Shown here: positions 48,691 through 58,376 of the stretch, piece after piece | How positions within the stretch are numbered: the stretch's first letter is position 1 | Layout: each line of letters begins with the position of its first letter | NCBI GenBank assembly: GCA_963742715.1 | Contig: CAVUMR010000001.1 | Location: 434,001 to 498,000, forward strand | Length of the DNA stretch: 64,000 nt | DNA from: CAVUMR01 sp963742715 | GTDB lineage: Bacteria; Actinomycetota; Actinomycetes; Mycobacteriales; Micromonosporaceae | Reading direction: 5' to 3' | Program-made: the position numbers and the translations under genes | Notes under the pieces: model-generated | Databases searched by the model: none | Told to the model about the DNA's origin: nothing | Seen by the model: only the letters and a program-made list of their open reading frames with translations

Positions 48691-49218
48691 TCAGCCGACG
48701 AACACCAGTCGCGATACCAGCCAGTGCTCCTGCTTGTCGCGCGCCATGTCGACCTGGATCCGGTAGTGCGACAACCGGCCATCGGGCGAACGCGCGTTCC
48801 GTACCGTCGCGTCCATCGCCACCAGCACGGTCGCCGAATCGCTGTCACCGGTGACGTACCCGGCGTAGAGCACCTTGGCCCTGGAGGTGACCTTGTTCTC
48901 CACCACGGTTGTCTTGACCTGCTGCATGCCGCGGCCGAACTCGTTGTGGAAGTCCCCGGTCGAGCCATCGAGCACCCGCTGCATGTCCCGGTCGACACTG
49001 CCCGCGCTGATCGACATGAAGTTCACCACGGTCTGCCGAGCGGCAGCGACCGCCTCGTCGCGCGCCTGGGAGACCTGCCGCTCCTGGTACCACTGCCACC
49101 CGTAGGTACCGGCGATGGCCAGGCCGGCGATGATCAGCACCACCAGGGTGAGGTTCAGCCCCAGCCAGAACCGGGGCCGGCCGGTGACGCGGCGCACGCG
49201 CGACGTACTGCTCGTCAT
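48691..49218 (-). CDS. Mce-associated membrane protein
   Basis: 175 residues. One membrane helix (WLGLNLTLVVLIIAGLAIAG), then an exported SnoaL/NTF2-like domain: ARDEAVAAARQTVVNFMSIS, VDRDMQRVLDGSTGDFHNEF and IQVDMARDKQEHWLVSRLVF. Mycobacterial Mas and OmamA-type proteins stabilise Mce complexes; the same role is inferred. 89 nt after mceF. Confidence 0.87.
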   Translation of the reverse strand: MTSSTSRVRRVTGRPRFWLGLNLTLVVLIIAGLAIAGTYGWQWYQERQVSQARDEAVAAARQTVVNFMSISAGSVDRDMQRVLDGSTGDFHNEFGRGMQQVKTTVVENKVTSRAKVLYAGYVTGDSDSATVLVAMDATVRNARSPDGRLSHYRIQVDMARDKQEHWLVSRLVFVG

Positions 49219-49307
49219 GCCTACCTTCTACCTTGTGGCCATGGGTTTCGCGCGACCGGTACCCCCGAAGGTGGCCCCAGTGCCCTCGGAGATGGTCCAG
49301 GACGCGC

Positions 49308-50615
49308 TTACGGCTCCAGCCCGGCGAGTAGCAACTGCTTCCAGGACTGGTCGCCGGCCAACTGGTACTGCCCGCCGGTGCCACCGAACTGCAGCGGCAT
49401 GCCGTCCGGTCCGATCACCAGTCCGGTGGACGGGTCGAACCCGGCGACCGCGGACTGGCTGGCCTGGGGCCGGCTGGCCGCGTTCGAGTGGCTGGGCGAG
49501 CTCCCGACGGGGGTACTGCCCTCCGGCGCCGGCCTGATCTCCTGGCCGCCCGGCCGCGGGGCATTGTCCTCGCCACGCACGCTCGAGCCCTGGGCGTGCT
49601 CGGCGCTCGTGCACTCCAGGTTCTGGCCGTTACGCGCGTACTGGCACGGCGGCGGGTCGTCCAGGTTGACCACCAGACCGAAATGCGCCGTGTTGTCGCC
49701 GTTGCCGGGTACCACCGTGAATCCGCCGGCCACCACCGCCGGGTACGTCACCAGGATCTGTTCCACCCCGTCGAGCCGGCGGGTGCCGATACCGCTCACG
49801 GTGATGAGGTTGCCCAGCAGCATGCCGATCGTCGGGTCCAGGTCCCGGAGCAGCCCGACCACCTCGTTGGTGGCCGGCGGTCCGTCGACCAGCACCTTGC
49901 GCAGGTCCGGATCCGAGGTACGGAGGGTGGTGGTGAGCTTGGCCAGCGAGTTCGCCCACTCGCGGATGTCGTTGCCGCTCAACTGCTGGGTGATCAGCAC
50001 GGTACGACCGTCCTGCAGCAACTTCACGGTCTGCGGAAGGTACCGGTCCGCCTCGTCGAGCAGCGTGCCACTGGAGTCCAGGATGGTCTGCAGGGCGGTT
50101 TCGCTGCCCTCGAACGCCTTGCCCAGCTCGTCGATCACCACGTTGACGTCCTTGACGTCGACCGACGCGACGAGCTTGTCCAGGTTGATCAGCAGCGTCT
50201 CGACCGGCAGCGGCGTGCCGGTACGGCTGGCCGGGATCACGTCGCCGGCCTTCAGGTACGGCCCGGAGTCGGTGTTCGGCCGGAGGTCGACGTACTGCTC
50301 GCCGACCGCGGAGCGGTTACTCACCACGGCGCGCAGATCCTTCGGGATCCTGGTGTCGCCCTCGATCCGCAGGTCGACCCGTACCCGCTTGTCGGTCAGG
50401 CTGACCCGTTCGACCTTGCCGACCGGGACACCGCGGTAGCTGACCGACGCGTTGCGGAAGATGCCGCCGGCGGTGTTGAAGTCGGCGCTGATCGTGTAGT
50501 TGTCGCCGAAGATCTTCTCGCCGAAGCCCACGTACCGGAAGCCGACGTACGCCACCCCGAGAAGGCTGACCAGGATGAAGGCCAGCACCTTGACCTTGGT
50601 CCCACGAGTGATCAT
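49308..50615 (-). CDS. mceF: MCE family protein, sixth (F position)
   Basis: Part of the periplasmic-side MCE assembly for lipid-type substrates. 435 residues: N-terminal anchor (VKVLAFILVSLLGVAYVGF), MCE domain YTISADFNTAGGIFRNASVS, YRGVPVGKVERVSLTDKRVR, then a helical region (LLINLDKLVASVDVKDVNVV) and a Pro/Ser/Gln-rich C terminus. ATGA overlap with mceE. Confidence 0.92.
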   Translation of the reverse strand: MITRGTKVKVLAFILVSLLGVAYVGFRYVGFGEKIFGDNYTISADFNTAGGIFRNASVSYRGVPVGKVERVSLTDKRVRVDLRIEGDTRIPKDLRAVVSNRSAVGEQYVDLRPNTDSGPYLKAGDVIPASRTGTPLPVETLLINLDKLVASVDVKDVNVVIDELGKAFEGSETALQTILDSSGTLLDEADRYLPQTVKLLQDGRTVLITQQLSGNDIREWANSLAKLTTTLRTSDPDLRKVLVDGPPATNEVVGLLRDLDPTIGMLLGNLITVSGIGTRRLDGVEQILVTYPAVVAGGFTVVPGNGDNTAHFGLVVNLDDPPPCQYARNGQNLECTSAEHAQGSSVRGEDNAPRPGGQEIRPAPEGSTPVGSSPSHSNAASRPQASQSAVAGFDPSTGLVIGPDGMPLQFGGTGGQYQLAGDQSWKQLLLAGLEP

Positions 50616-51811
50616 CGGGCGAGGCCTCCCAGCAGCAGATCGACGAGCCCGCCCTGCTGGGCGTTCGCTTCTCCCGGCGGCAACGGCTTGCCGTCCGGTC
50701 CGACCGGCGCGGTCGGCCCGGTGAGCGACGGCGGGACGGTGACCACCTTGCCCGGGTCGCCGGTCGGCGGAGCCTGCACGTCCGGTTTGGTCAGCAGGTT
50801 GGCCAGGATCGTGGTCACATCCAGATCCACGCTGACGTGCAGGTTGACGTAGTCGCCCACGATCGCGTTCGTGACGTTGGGCGGGAACGGGTACGTGAGC
50901 AGCAGATCCATCGACTTCGGCAGGTTGTCGCCGGCGCGTACCAGCTGGGTCAGGATCGGCTGCAGGGACTGGAGGTTGGCGACCAGGTCGTCCCGGCTCT
51001 GCTCGATCACGCGGGTACCGACGTCCCCGAGCCGGCTCAGCGCCTTCAACATCGCGACGAGCTGTTGACGCTGGTCGGAGAGGACCCGAAGGCCCGGGCC
51101 CAGCGCGTCGACCGCGTTCGCGACCGTGGTGCGCTGCTCGGCGAGCTGCGCGGACAACCGGTCCAGCGCCTCCAGCGCGGCGATGATGTCCTGCTTCTGG
51201 TCGTCCAGCCCGCCGATGAACGCGTCCAACTGGTGGAGCGCGTCCTTCGCCTGCGACTCGCGCCCGGTGAACGCCTTGGCCAGCTCGGCGTTGATCGTGC
51301 GCAGCTGCGGCAGCCCACCACCGTTGAGCAGCAGGGCGAACGCCGACAGCACCTCTTCCACCTCGGCGTTGCGCTTGGTCCGGGACAACGGAATCACGTC
51401 ACCGTTGGACAACCGGCCGCTGCTCTTGCCTTCGGTCGGCGCGGCGAGCTGGACGAACTTCTCGCCGAGCAGGCTGGTCTGGCGGATCGCCGCGGTCGCG
51501 TTGTCCGGCAGCTTCACGTTGTCGCGCACGCTGACCTGGACCCGCGCGGTCCAACCCGACAACCGGATCTTCTGCACGGTACCGACGGTCACGTCGTTGA
51601 CCTTGACCGCGGACTGCGGCACCAGGTCGAGTACGTCGGAGAACTCGATCGTCACGTGGTAGGCGTCGTCGCCGGTGGCCACCCCACCGGGCAGGGGCAC
51701 CCCGTACAACCCCTGTGAGCTGCAGCCGGCCAGCGCCGCGATCGCGGTGAACAGCACCGCGACCCGACCCAGCGGGTGGCTGGCCAGGACTCTGGTCACG
51801 AAGCCGGTCAC
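50612..51811 (-). CDS. mceE: MCE family lipoprotein, fifth (E position, LprK-like)
   Basis: 399 residues. Signal peptide with lipobox LAGC (Cys about 29), so it is membrane-anchored by lipid. The MCE domain YHVTIEFSDVLDLVPQSAVK, VNDVTVGTVQKIRLSGWTAR is followed by helical DALHQLDAFIGGLDDQKQDI and SDQRQQLVAMLKALSRLGDV. The lipoprotein at the E position is the mycobacterial rule. GTGA overlap with mceD. Confidence 0.93.
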   Translation of the reverse strand: MTGFVTRVLASHPLGRVAVLFTAIAALAGCSSQGLYGVPLPGGVATGDDAYHVTIEFSDVLDLVPQSAVKVNDVTVGTVQKIRLSGWTARVQVSVRDNVKLPDNATAAIRQTSLLGEKFVQLAAPTEGKSSGRLSNGDVIPLSRTKRNAEVEEVLSAFALLLNGGGLPQLRTINAELAKAFTGRESQAKDALHQLDAFIGGLDDQKQDIIAALEALDRLSAQLAEQRTTVANAVDALGPGLRVLSDQRQQLVAMLKALSRLGDVGTRVIEQSRDDLVANLQSLQPILTQLVRAGDNLPKSMDLLLTYPFPPNVTNAIVGDYVNLHVSVDLDVTTILANLLTKPDVQAPPTGDPGKVVTVPPSLTGPTAPVGPDGKPLPPGEANAQQGGLVDLLLGGLAR

Positions 51812-53076
51812 CGGCCACCTCGCAGGATGCCGCCGAGAGTGAGATCACTGCCCTGCATCTCGCCGGTCGGCGAGGTGGGCGCCCCGCCCTGCGCCGACGG
51901 CCCCGGGTTCGGAGTACTGCCGGACGGGTTGAGCAGGTCGCCGAGGTTGGCGCCGGGGATCTTGCCGGCGAGCAGCTTGCTCAGCTCGCTGGTGAGCGGC
52001 TGGCCCACCTTGTTGAGCAGCTGGGCGAGGGAGAAACACGCCTGCGGTACCTGCTGGGCGGGCACCAGATGGACCAGCATCGAGCAGACGAAACTCGCCG
52101 GATCGTACGCACCGAGCACGTCGTCGCGGGTGTCCAGCGTGCCGGACCGCGGGTTGTACGCGAGGTTCAGGTTGCTCAGCGCGAGCGGCGCCACGTCGAG
52201 CGTGTCGATGAGCGCCTTCTGCTGCCGGACCAGTACGCCGGTGATGTCGGTGAGCGCCTCCACATTGGACTTCAGCGCGTCCCGGTTGTTCCTGACGAAC
52301 GTGGTGACCTGCGAGAGCGCGACCGCCAGGTTACGCAGCGCCGCGGCGAGTTCTTCCCGCTCGCCGGCCAGTTGCGTGGACACCGTGGCCAACTGGTCGT
52401 TGAACTCGCGTACCGCCGAGTCGCTCTCGGCCAGCGCGGTGGTGAACTTCTGCAGGTTCACCACGGTGCCGAACAGGTCGCCCCGGCCGTCGGACAGGGT
52501 CTGCATCGCGTCGGCGAGGTCGACCAGGGTCGCGTGCAGGTTGGCGCCGTTGCCGTCGAGGTTCTTCGCACCGGTGTTGATCAGCCGGGACAGCGCGCCG
52601 TCACTGTTCGCGCCCTCCGGCCCGAGCGCGGTGTTGAGGTTGTCCAGCGCGGTGTACACGTCGTCCAACTCCAACGGCGCGACCGTCCGCGCCGGCGGCA
52701 GGTCCGCGCCGTCGGCGAGGGTCGGCCCGCCCTTGTACACCGGGGAGAGCTGGATGTACCGGTCGCTCACCACGCTCGGCGGGATGACAACCGCCTTGGC
52801 GTCGGCCGGGATGTCGTACTTGTCGTCGTAGCGCATGCTCACCCGGACGGTCGTACCTTCCGGCTTGACCTCGGTGATCGTGCCGATCTTGACGCCCAGT
52901 ACGCGCACGTCGGAACCCTCGTAGATGCCGACCGTACGGGTGAAGTGCGCGACCAGGGTGCGCTCCGAGCCGGACGGCCAGAACGCGATGTACGACGCGG
53001 TGGCGAGCACCACCACGAGCACGGCGAGCACCACCACGCCGAGTCGGGTACGGAGGAACTGTCGCATGTCGATCAC
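51808..53076 (-). CDS. mceD: MCE family protein, fourth (D position)
   Basis: 422 residues from GTG 53076, overlapping the mceC stop; ATG 53067 is an alternative. Anchor VVVLAVLVVVLATASYIAFW, MCE domain LVAHFTRTVGIYEGSDVRVL, GVKIGTITEVKPEGTTVRVS, SDRYIQLSPVYKGGPTLADG, long helical needle region, and a Gly/Pro/Ser-rich end. The longer frame into mceC is rejected. Confidence 0.91.
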   Translation of the reverse strand: MIDMRQFLRTRLGVVVLAVLVVVLATASYIAFWPSGSERTLVAHFTRTVGIYEGSDVRVLGVKIGTITEVKPEGTTVRVSMRYDDKYDIPADAKAVVIPPSVVSDRYIQLSPVYKGGPTLADGADLPPARTVAPLELDDVYTALDNLNTALGPEGANSDGALSRLINTGAKNLDGNGANLHATLVDLADAMQTLSDGRGDLFGTVVNLQKFTTALAESDSAVREFNDQLATVSTQLAGEREELAAALRNLAVALSQVTTFVRNNRDALKSNVEALTDITGVLVRQQKALIDTLDVAPLALSNLNLAYNPRSGTLDTRDDVLGAYDPASFVCSMLVHLVPAQQVPQACFSLAQLLNKVGQPLTSELSKLLAGKIPGANLGDLLNPSGSTPNPGPSAQGGAPTSPTGEMQGSDLTLGGILRGGR

Positions 53077-54158
53077 CGCCCCCCGCTGGCCGAGGTACCG
53101 GCCGTGCAGCTCGGGTCGAGGGTGCCACCGGCCGAACTCCGCTTGCCGCCGCTCGCCGCTCCGGGCTTGTCGCCACCGGCCGGCTGCGCCGGCGGGGCCC
53201 CGGGCAGGTACGGCTGGAGCAGCCCGCACAGGTACGAGTCGAACCAGCGCCCGTTGCCGAGCACGTTGGCGAACGCCTTGATGAACGGCGACAGGTTGGT
53301 GATGGTCGCCTCGAGGTTGGTCCGGTTGCGCTGCAGGGTCGCCACCACGGCGCGCAACTGCTGCAACGCCGGGAGCAGCTGCTTGTTGTTGTCGACGACC
53401 AGCCCGGACAGCTGTCGGGCCAGGTCGCTGGTCGCGACCAGGAGTTCGTGGATCGCGTCGCGGCGCTTGCTGACCTCGTCCAACAGCAGGTTGCCGTCCG
53501 CGATGAGCTTGGTGAACTCCTCGTTCCGGTCGGCCAACACCTGGGTGACGCCGCGGGCGCGGGCGAGCAACTGCCGTAGCGCGTCATCCCGGCTGGCCAC
53601 CGTGCGGGACAGCCGGGACAGCCCCTCCAGCGAGGACCGGACGTGCACCGGGGTGTCGGCGAACGTGGTGGACAGCGTGTCGAACGCCTGCGCCAACTGC
53701 TGTACGTCGATCTGGTCGGCGGTCTCGGCCAGCCCGTTCACGGCCTGTACGACATCGAACGGGGAGGCGGTCCGGGAGATCGGGATCTCGTCGTCCTCCT
53801 CCATCCGACCCGGACCGTCCGGCTCCAGGGCCAGGAACTTCTGCCCGAGCACGGTCTTGATCCGGATGGTCGCGGCCGTCTTCGTACCCAGTGCCACACC
53901 CGAGTCGACCTTGAACTCGACCTTGACGTGGTCGCGATCGAGGTCCACGGCGGTGACCTTGCCGACCTTCACGCCGGCCACCCGTACCTCGTTGGTCGGC
54001 ACCAGACCGCTGGCGTCGGTGAACGCGGCCGAGTAGGCCGTACCGCCGCCGATCAACGGGAGATCGTCGATCCGGAACGCGGCAAGCAGGATCAGCACTA
54101 TCAGCCCCAGGCTGACGGCACCGATGATCAACGGGTTGCGCTCCCGGAACGGCTTCAC
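53073..54158 (-). CDS. mceC: MCE family protein, third (C position)
   Basis: 361 residues. Anchor LIIGAVSLGLIVLILLAAF, MCE domain YSAAFTDASGLVPTNEVRVA, GVKVGKVTAVDLDRDHVKVE, TVLGQKFLALEPDGPGRMEE, then coiled needle segments (LSRLSRTVASRDDALRQLLA) and a Gly/Ser-rich tail with two Cys. GTGA overlap with mceB. Confidence 0.92.
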   Translation of the reverse strand: MKPFRERNPLIIGAVSLGLIVLILLAAFRIDDLPLIGGGTAYSAAFTDASGLVPTNEVRVAGVKVGKVTAVDLDRDHVKVEFKVDSGVALGTKTAATIRIKTVLGQKFLALEPDGPGRMEEDDEIPISRTASPFDVVQAVNGLAETADQIDVQQLAQAFDTLSTTFADTPVHVRSSLEGLSRLSRTVASRDDALRQLLARARGVTQVLADRNEEFTKLIADGNLLLDEVSKRRDAIHELLVATSDLARQLSGLVVDNNKQLLPALQQLRAVVATLQRNRTNLEATITNLSPFIKAFANVLGNGRWFDSYLCGLLQPYLPGAPPAQPAGGDKPGAASGGKRSSAGGTLDPSCTAGTSASGGR

Positions 54159-55261
54159 CGGCCACCTCCCGTCTTTCCGGTCGACGGTTTCGGCTTGGTC
54201 GGTGCCTTGCCGGCGGCGGTACCGCTCTGCTGGCAGCGCGCCTCACTGGAGTTGAACGTGCTCGGGCTGACCGGCCCCATGCCCGGCACCGTGACCTGCC
54301 CGTCGAAGTTGCACATGAAGAAGTTGAACCAGGAGCCGTACGCCGCGGTCCGGGCGAGTGCCGCGGTGCGGACCGGCAGCCGGGCGAGGGTTCCCTCGAT
54401 CACCGAGGTGTTGGCGTTGAGGGTGGTCGCGAGCGTGCGCAGTTGCGCGATGTCGGCGCGCAGCGCCGGACGGGCGTCCCGGACCAGGCCAGCGGTCGCG
54501 TCGGCCAGGTCGGCGATGTTCTCCAGCGACTGGCCGATCGCGGTGCGGTCGGCGGCCAGCCCGGAGACGAAGCTCTGCAGCTGCTTGATCACTTCGGACA
54601 GCTGCCGGTCCCGCGCGTTCAGTGTGGCCAGTACGTCGTTCAGGTTGTCGATCACCCGACCGATCACCGCGTCCCGGTCGGCCAGCGCGTTGGTCAGCGA
54701 CGCGGTGCGCTTGAGCAGGTCGGTGACCGTACCGCCCTCGCCCTGGAAGACCTGGATGATCTCGTACGCGAACTTGTTCACGTCCTCCGGCGTCAACGCG
54801 GTGAACAGCGGCCGGAAGCCGTTGAACAGGACGGTCAGGTCGAGTGACGGCTGGGTCTGCGAGATCGGGATGGTCGCGCCGGCGGGCAGTCGGGCCGCGC
54901 TGCCGGCCCCCTCGGTCAACGAGATGTACCGCTGGCCGACCAGGTTCCGGTACCGGATCTGCAGGTGCGCGGTGGCCGGCACGGGCACGTCCCGGTCGAC
55001 GCCGAAGGCAACCTCGGCGGTCTTGTTGTGGACCAGCTTGACCTCGGTGACCTTGCCTACCTTCACCCCGGCGATCCGGACGTCGTCGCCGGCCAGCAGG
55101 CCGGTCACATCGGTGAACCGGGCCTTGTACTCGGTGTCCCGGCCGAAACCGAGCGCGCCGAGGGTCTGTGCCAGCAGGCCGGTCAGCACGATCGTGACCG
55201 CCGCGAAAATCAGCAGCTTGACCAGGGGCTTCATCACGCCCCGACCTTGGATGGCGCTCAT
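54155..55261 (-). CDS. mceB: MCE family protein, second (B position)
   Basis: 368 residues. Anchor LVKLLIFAAVTIVLTGLLAQ, MCE domain YKARFTDVTGLLAGDDVRIA, GVKVGKVTEVKLVHNKTAEV, NLVGQRYISLTEGAGSAARL, helical region, and conserved WFNFFMCNFDGQV near the end. ATG 55261 has GAGGTG upstream; ATG 55234 is an alternative. It is the only mce gene not overlapping its upstream neighbour. Confidence 0.92.
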   Translation of the reverse strand: MSAIQGRGVMKPLVKLLIFAAVTIVLTGLLAQTLGALGFGRDTEYKARFTDVTGLLAGDDVRIAGVKVGKVTEVKLVHNKTAEVAFGVDRDVPVPATAHLQIRYRNLVGQRYISLTEGAGSAARLPAGATIPISQTQPSLDLTVLFNGFRPLFTALTPEDVNKFAYEIIQVFQGEGGTVTDLLKRTASLTNALADRDAVIGRVIDNLNDVLATLNARDRQLSEVIKQLQSFVSGLAADRTAIGQSLENIADLADATAGLVRDARPALRADIAQLRTLATTLNANTSVIEGTLARLPVRTAALARTAAYGSWFNFFMCNFDGQVTVPGMGPVSPSTFNSSEARCQQSGTAAGKAPTKPKPSTGKTGGGR

Positions 55262-55337
55262 GCCGGCACCTCGCTTCGCGTGGCACCGTCATGAAGCACG
55301 CGCACTCTGCGCTGAACGGTTCGCTCGCTGCGCTCGC
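55262..55337 (-). other. 76-nt spacer between mceA and mceB with GAGCGAGC-type repeats
   Basis: Minus strand from the mceA stop: TGAGCGAGCGCAGCGAGCGA, then CACGCGAAGCGAGGTGCC before mceB. Both are short inverted repeats. A similar GAGGAGCGGAGCGAG stretch lies in the fusA-tuf spacer. From memory this style recurs in Micromonosporaceae genomes. Confidence 0.6.
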
Positions 55338-56699
55338 TCACTGTGTACTCACCACCGCACCGCGCATCAGCGGTCCCCACATCATTCCGGCGAAGTCCGG
55401 GACCTCGGTGACGTTCTGACCGGTCGCCGCCGCGATCAACGGCTTCATGAACGCCTGCTCCTCAGCAGTACCGGCGTATCCCATGGTCGGGTCGAAAAGC
55501 ACCTCGCTGGCCGGCCGGTTCTGGGTGCCTCCGCCCGGGGCGGTAGCGCCGGCCACCGGCACGGTCGGCAGGCTGCCCAGCGGCCCGCGAGCAGTGTTGT
55601 CGTAGTCGTATCCGTCGTTGAACTGCGACCCCGGATCTGGTATCGCCGGGTTCGGCAGGCCGTGGCAACTGGGGCCCCTCTTGTCCCCGTACACCGGCTC
55701 GTCCCCCTTGGAGAACTTGCCGTTGTCCCGGGTGATCTCCAGCGTGATGTGCAGCCGACCGGTGCCGAACGCGTCGGACAGCTGCGGCTGGTACTTGACC
55801 AGGCCGGCGAACAGGCACGGGTACTCCGGGCTGTACTCCGCGAGCAGTGCGAGCAGCGGCCGGCTGACCTGGCCGATCTGGATGATCCGGCCCTGGTGCC
55901 GGTCCACGAAGATGCGCGTGCTGTCGGCGAACTCGGTGGTGTTGACCAGGAACGAGCTGAGGTTCGCCTCCTGCTCGGCAACCGTGTTGGCGCTCACGGT
56001 GAGGTTGCGCAGCACGGTGAGCAGATCGGGCAGCGCCCCGTTGTAGATCGTGAGTACATCGGCCAGCCGCTGCATGTCCTCCTGCAACGTCGGCAGTTCC
56101 GGGTTGAGCCGCTTGAGGTACCGGTCCAGCGTCACCACGGTGCGCCCGACCTGATCGCCGCGCCCGTCCAGGGCGGTGGCCACCGCGCTGAGCGTGGCGG
56201 CGAGCTTGTCCGGCTTGATCGCACGCAGCAGCGGGAGGATGTCCTCGAGCACCCGCTCCAGCTCCACCGCGTCCTGCGTACGGTCCTGCTCGATGACCTT
56301 CCCGTCGCCGATCGGGCGGGCGGAGGCCTGTGCCGGCGGGACCAGCTCGACGTACTTCTCGCCGAACAGCGTCTTGGGCAGCAGCCGCGCGGTCACGTTG
56401 TCCGGGATCCGCCGCGCCGCGTCCGGCTGCAGCGCGAGCCCCATCGTGGCCCGCTCACCGTCCGCGCTGATGGACCGCACCTCGCCCACGAGCACGCCGC
56501 GCAGCTTCACGTCCGCACCGGTGTTGAGCTGCATGCCGGTGTGGTCGGCGTGCAGCACCACCCGTACCGCCGGGGTGAAGACCTTGTTGTAGACCGCGAT
56601 GGACAGCGCGATCAGGCTGGCGAGCAGCGCGATGAAGACCAGCCCGAGCACTCGGGTCCTGGTCGCGGTGCCGATCCTGCTCATCGTCCGCCCGCTCAT
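55338..56699 (-). CDS. mceA: MCE family protein, first (A position)
   Basis: 453 residues. Anchor VLGLVFIALLASLIALSIAV, MCE domain VVLHADHTGMQLNTGADVKL, RGVLVGEVRSISADGERATM, LFGEKYVELVPPAQASARPI, then the helical region LLRAIKPDKLAATLSAVATA. A C-terminal domain has YPCLFAGL and SCHGLPNPAIPDPGSQFNDG, typical of the A-position protein. ATGA overlap with the YrbE gene. Confidence 0.93.
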   Translation of the reverse strand: MSGRTMSRIGTATRTRVLGLVFIALLASLIALSIAVYNKVFTPAVRVVLHADHTGMQLNTGADVKLRGVLVGEVRSISADGERATMGLALQPDAARRIPDNVTARLLPKTLFGEKYVELVPPAQASARPIGDGKVIEQDRTQDAVELERVLEDILPLLRAIKPDKLAATLSAVATALDGRGDQVGRTVVTLDRYLKRLNPELPTLQEDMQRLADVLTIYNGALPDLLTVLRNLTVSANTVAEQEANLSSFLVNTTEFADSTRIFVDRHQGRIIQIGQVSRPLLALLAEYSPEYPCLFAGLVKYQPQLSDAFGTGRLHITLEITRDNGKFSKGDEPVYGDKRGPSCHGLPNPAIPDPGSQFNDGYDYDNTARGPLGSLPTVPVAGATAPGGGTQNRPASEVLFDPTMGYAGTAEEQAFMKPLIAAATGQNVTEVPDFAGMMWGPLMRGAVVSTQ

Positions 56700-57523
56700 C
56701 CGGCGATCCGTACGGTCGTGGTGGCGCCCCAGATGGCGAGGCTGAGGAAGAAGTCGAAGACGTTGATCGCGACGATCGCGGTTCGTACCGCCCGCCCGAC
56801 CGCCACGCCGACGCCGGCCGGGCCACCGGATGCGGTGTACCCGTAGTAGCAGTGGATCAAAACCACCACGACGCTGAACACGAGCACCTTGAAGAACGAC
56901 CAGAGCACGTCACTGGGCGGTAGGAACAGGTGGAAGTAGTAGTCGTACGTGCCGGCCGACTGTCCGAAGTAGACGATCGCCATCATGCGGGTGGCGAGAT
57001 AGCTGGAGAGCAGGCCGATCACGTACAGCGGGACAACCGCGACGAAGCCGGCGATCATCCGGGTGGTGACCAGGTACGGCAGGGACGGCAGCCCCATCAC
57101 CTCGAGCGCGTCGACTTCCTCGTTGATCCGCATCGCGCCGAGTTGCGCGGTGAAGCCGCAGCCGACCGTGGCGGACAGCGCCAGTCCGGCGACCAGCGGG
57201 GAGATCTCGCGGGTGTTGAAGTACGCCGAGATGAACCCGGTGAAGGCACTCGAGCCGATCTGGTTGAGCGCCTGATAACCCTGCAGGCCGACCTCGGTAC
57301 CGGTGAAGAAGGTCATGAACAGGATCACGCCGACGGTACCGCCGATGACGGCGAGCGCGCCCGAGCCGAAGCTGACCTCGGCCAGCAGCCGCAGCACCTC
57401 TTTCTTGTAGCGCCGCAGCGTACGCGGGGTCCAGCCGAACGCGCGCAGGTAGAAGCTGAGCTGACCGCCCAGGCCGTCAAGCGCGGCCAGCGGCTTGCGG
57501 TACACGTTGGTCAGGTCGGCCAC
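56696..57523 (-). CDS. yrbEB: YrbE/MlaE-family permease, second
   Basis: 275 residues, about six membrane segments. MlaE motifs: LAVIGGTVGVILFMTFFTGT, ISPLVAGLALSATVGCGFTA, LGAMRINEEVDALEVMGLPS, YLVTTRMIAGFVAVVPLYVI. It pairs with the first YrbE as the transporter membrane domain. GTG start, 1 nt after the upstream gene. Confidence 0.95.
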   Translation of the reverse strand: MADLTNVYRKPLAALDGLGGQLSFYLRAFGWTPRTLRRYKKEVLRLLAEVSFGSGALAVIGGTVGVILFMTFFTGTEVGLQGYQALNQIGSSAFTGFISAYFNTREISPLVAGLALSATVGCGFTAQLGAMRINEEVDALEVMGLPSLPYLVTTRMIAGFVAVVPLYVIGLLSSYLATRMMAIVYFGQSAGTYDYYFHLFLPPSDVLWSFFKVLVFSVVVVLIHCYYGYTASGGPAGVGVAVGRAVRTAIVAINVFDFFLSLAIWGATTTVRIAG

Positions 57524-57524
57524 G

Positions 57525-58376
57525 TCAACTCCCCTTCTGTGGCACGACCTGGAAGTAGATCGCGGTCAGTACGAAGTTCACCGCGAACAGCAGCATGAAG
57601 GTGATCACCACGCTCTGGTTCACCGCGTCGCCGACACCCTTCGGACCGCCCTTGGCGGTCATCCCCTTGTACGACGCGACGAGTGCCGCGATCGCACCGA
57701 ACAACAACGCCTTGATCTCCCCGGAGATGAGGTCGGCGGGCTGGCCGAGGGACTGGAAGCTGGCCAGGTACGCCCCGGGGGTGCCGCCCTGCAGGATCAC
57801 GTTGAAGAAGTAACCACCGGTCACGCCGACCACGCTCACCAGGCCGTTGAGCAGTACGGCGACCAGCATGCTGGCCACCACCCGCGGCACCACGAGGCGC
57901 TGGATCGGATCGATGCCGAGCACCTCCATCGCGTCCAGCTCCTCGCGGATCTTCCGCGCGCCGAGATCGGCGCACATGGCCGAACCGCCGGCACCGGCGA
58001 TGAGCAGCGCGGTCACGATCGGACCGGCCTCCCGGACGACCGCGAGCACGCTGGCCGCACCGGTGTACGACTGGGCGCCGAGCTGGCGGGTCAGGGTCCC
58101 GAGCTGCATCGCGATGACCGCACCGAACGGGATGGACACCAGGGCGGTGGGCAGGATCGACACGCTTGAGATGAACCAGGCCTGCTGGATCATCTCCCGC
58201 ACCTGGAACGGCCGGCGTGGTACGGCCCGCAGCGCGTCCAGGCAGAACGCGAAGAAGTGGCCGGACTGGCGGAGCGCACCGGCGGCCGGGTTGTTGGCGT
58301 ACCGGACGGGCCGCTCGGAATCGACCGGCGGGGATTCGACCGGCGGGGACGAGCCGCGCTCAGGCGACCTGGCCAT
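57525..58376 (-). CDS. yrbEA: YrbE/MlaE-family permease, first
   Basis: 283 residues from ATG 58376, overlapping the ATPase stop as TAATG. Motifs: ISSVSILPTALVSIPFGAVI, AGPIVTALLIAGAGGSAMCA, LGARKIREELDAMEVLGIDP, RLVVPRVVASMLVAVLLNGL. The N-terminal 40 residues are Pro/Ser-rich. An upstream in-frame extension inside the ATPase gene is rejected. Confidence 0.95.
   Translation of the reverse strand: MARSPERGSSPPVESPPVDSERPVRYANNPAAGALRQSGHFFAFCLDALRAVPRRPFQVREMIQQAWFISSVSILPTALVSIPFGAVIAMQLGTLTRQLGAQSYTGAASVLAVVREAGPIVTALLIAGAGGSAMCADLGARKIREELDAMEVLGIDPIQRLVVPRVVASMLVAVLLNGLVSVVGVTGGYFFNVILQGGTPGAYLASFQSLGQPADLISGEIKALLFGAIAALVASYKGMTAKGGPKGVGDAVNQSVVITFMLLFAVNFVLTAIYFQVVPQKGS

Noticed and set aside
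53643..56846. 1067-codon plus-strand open frame
   Set aside because: Antisense shadow of mceC, mceB and mceA.
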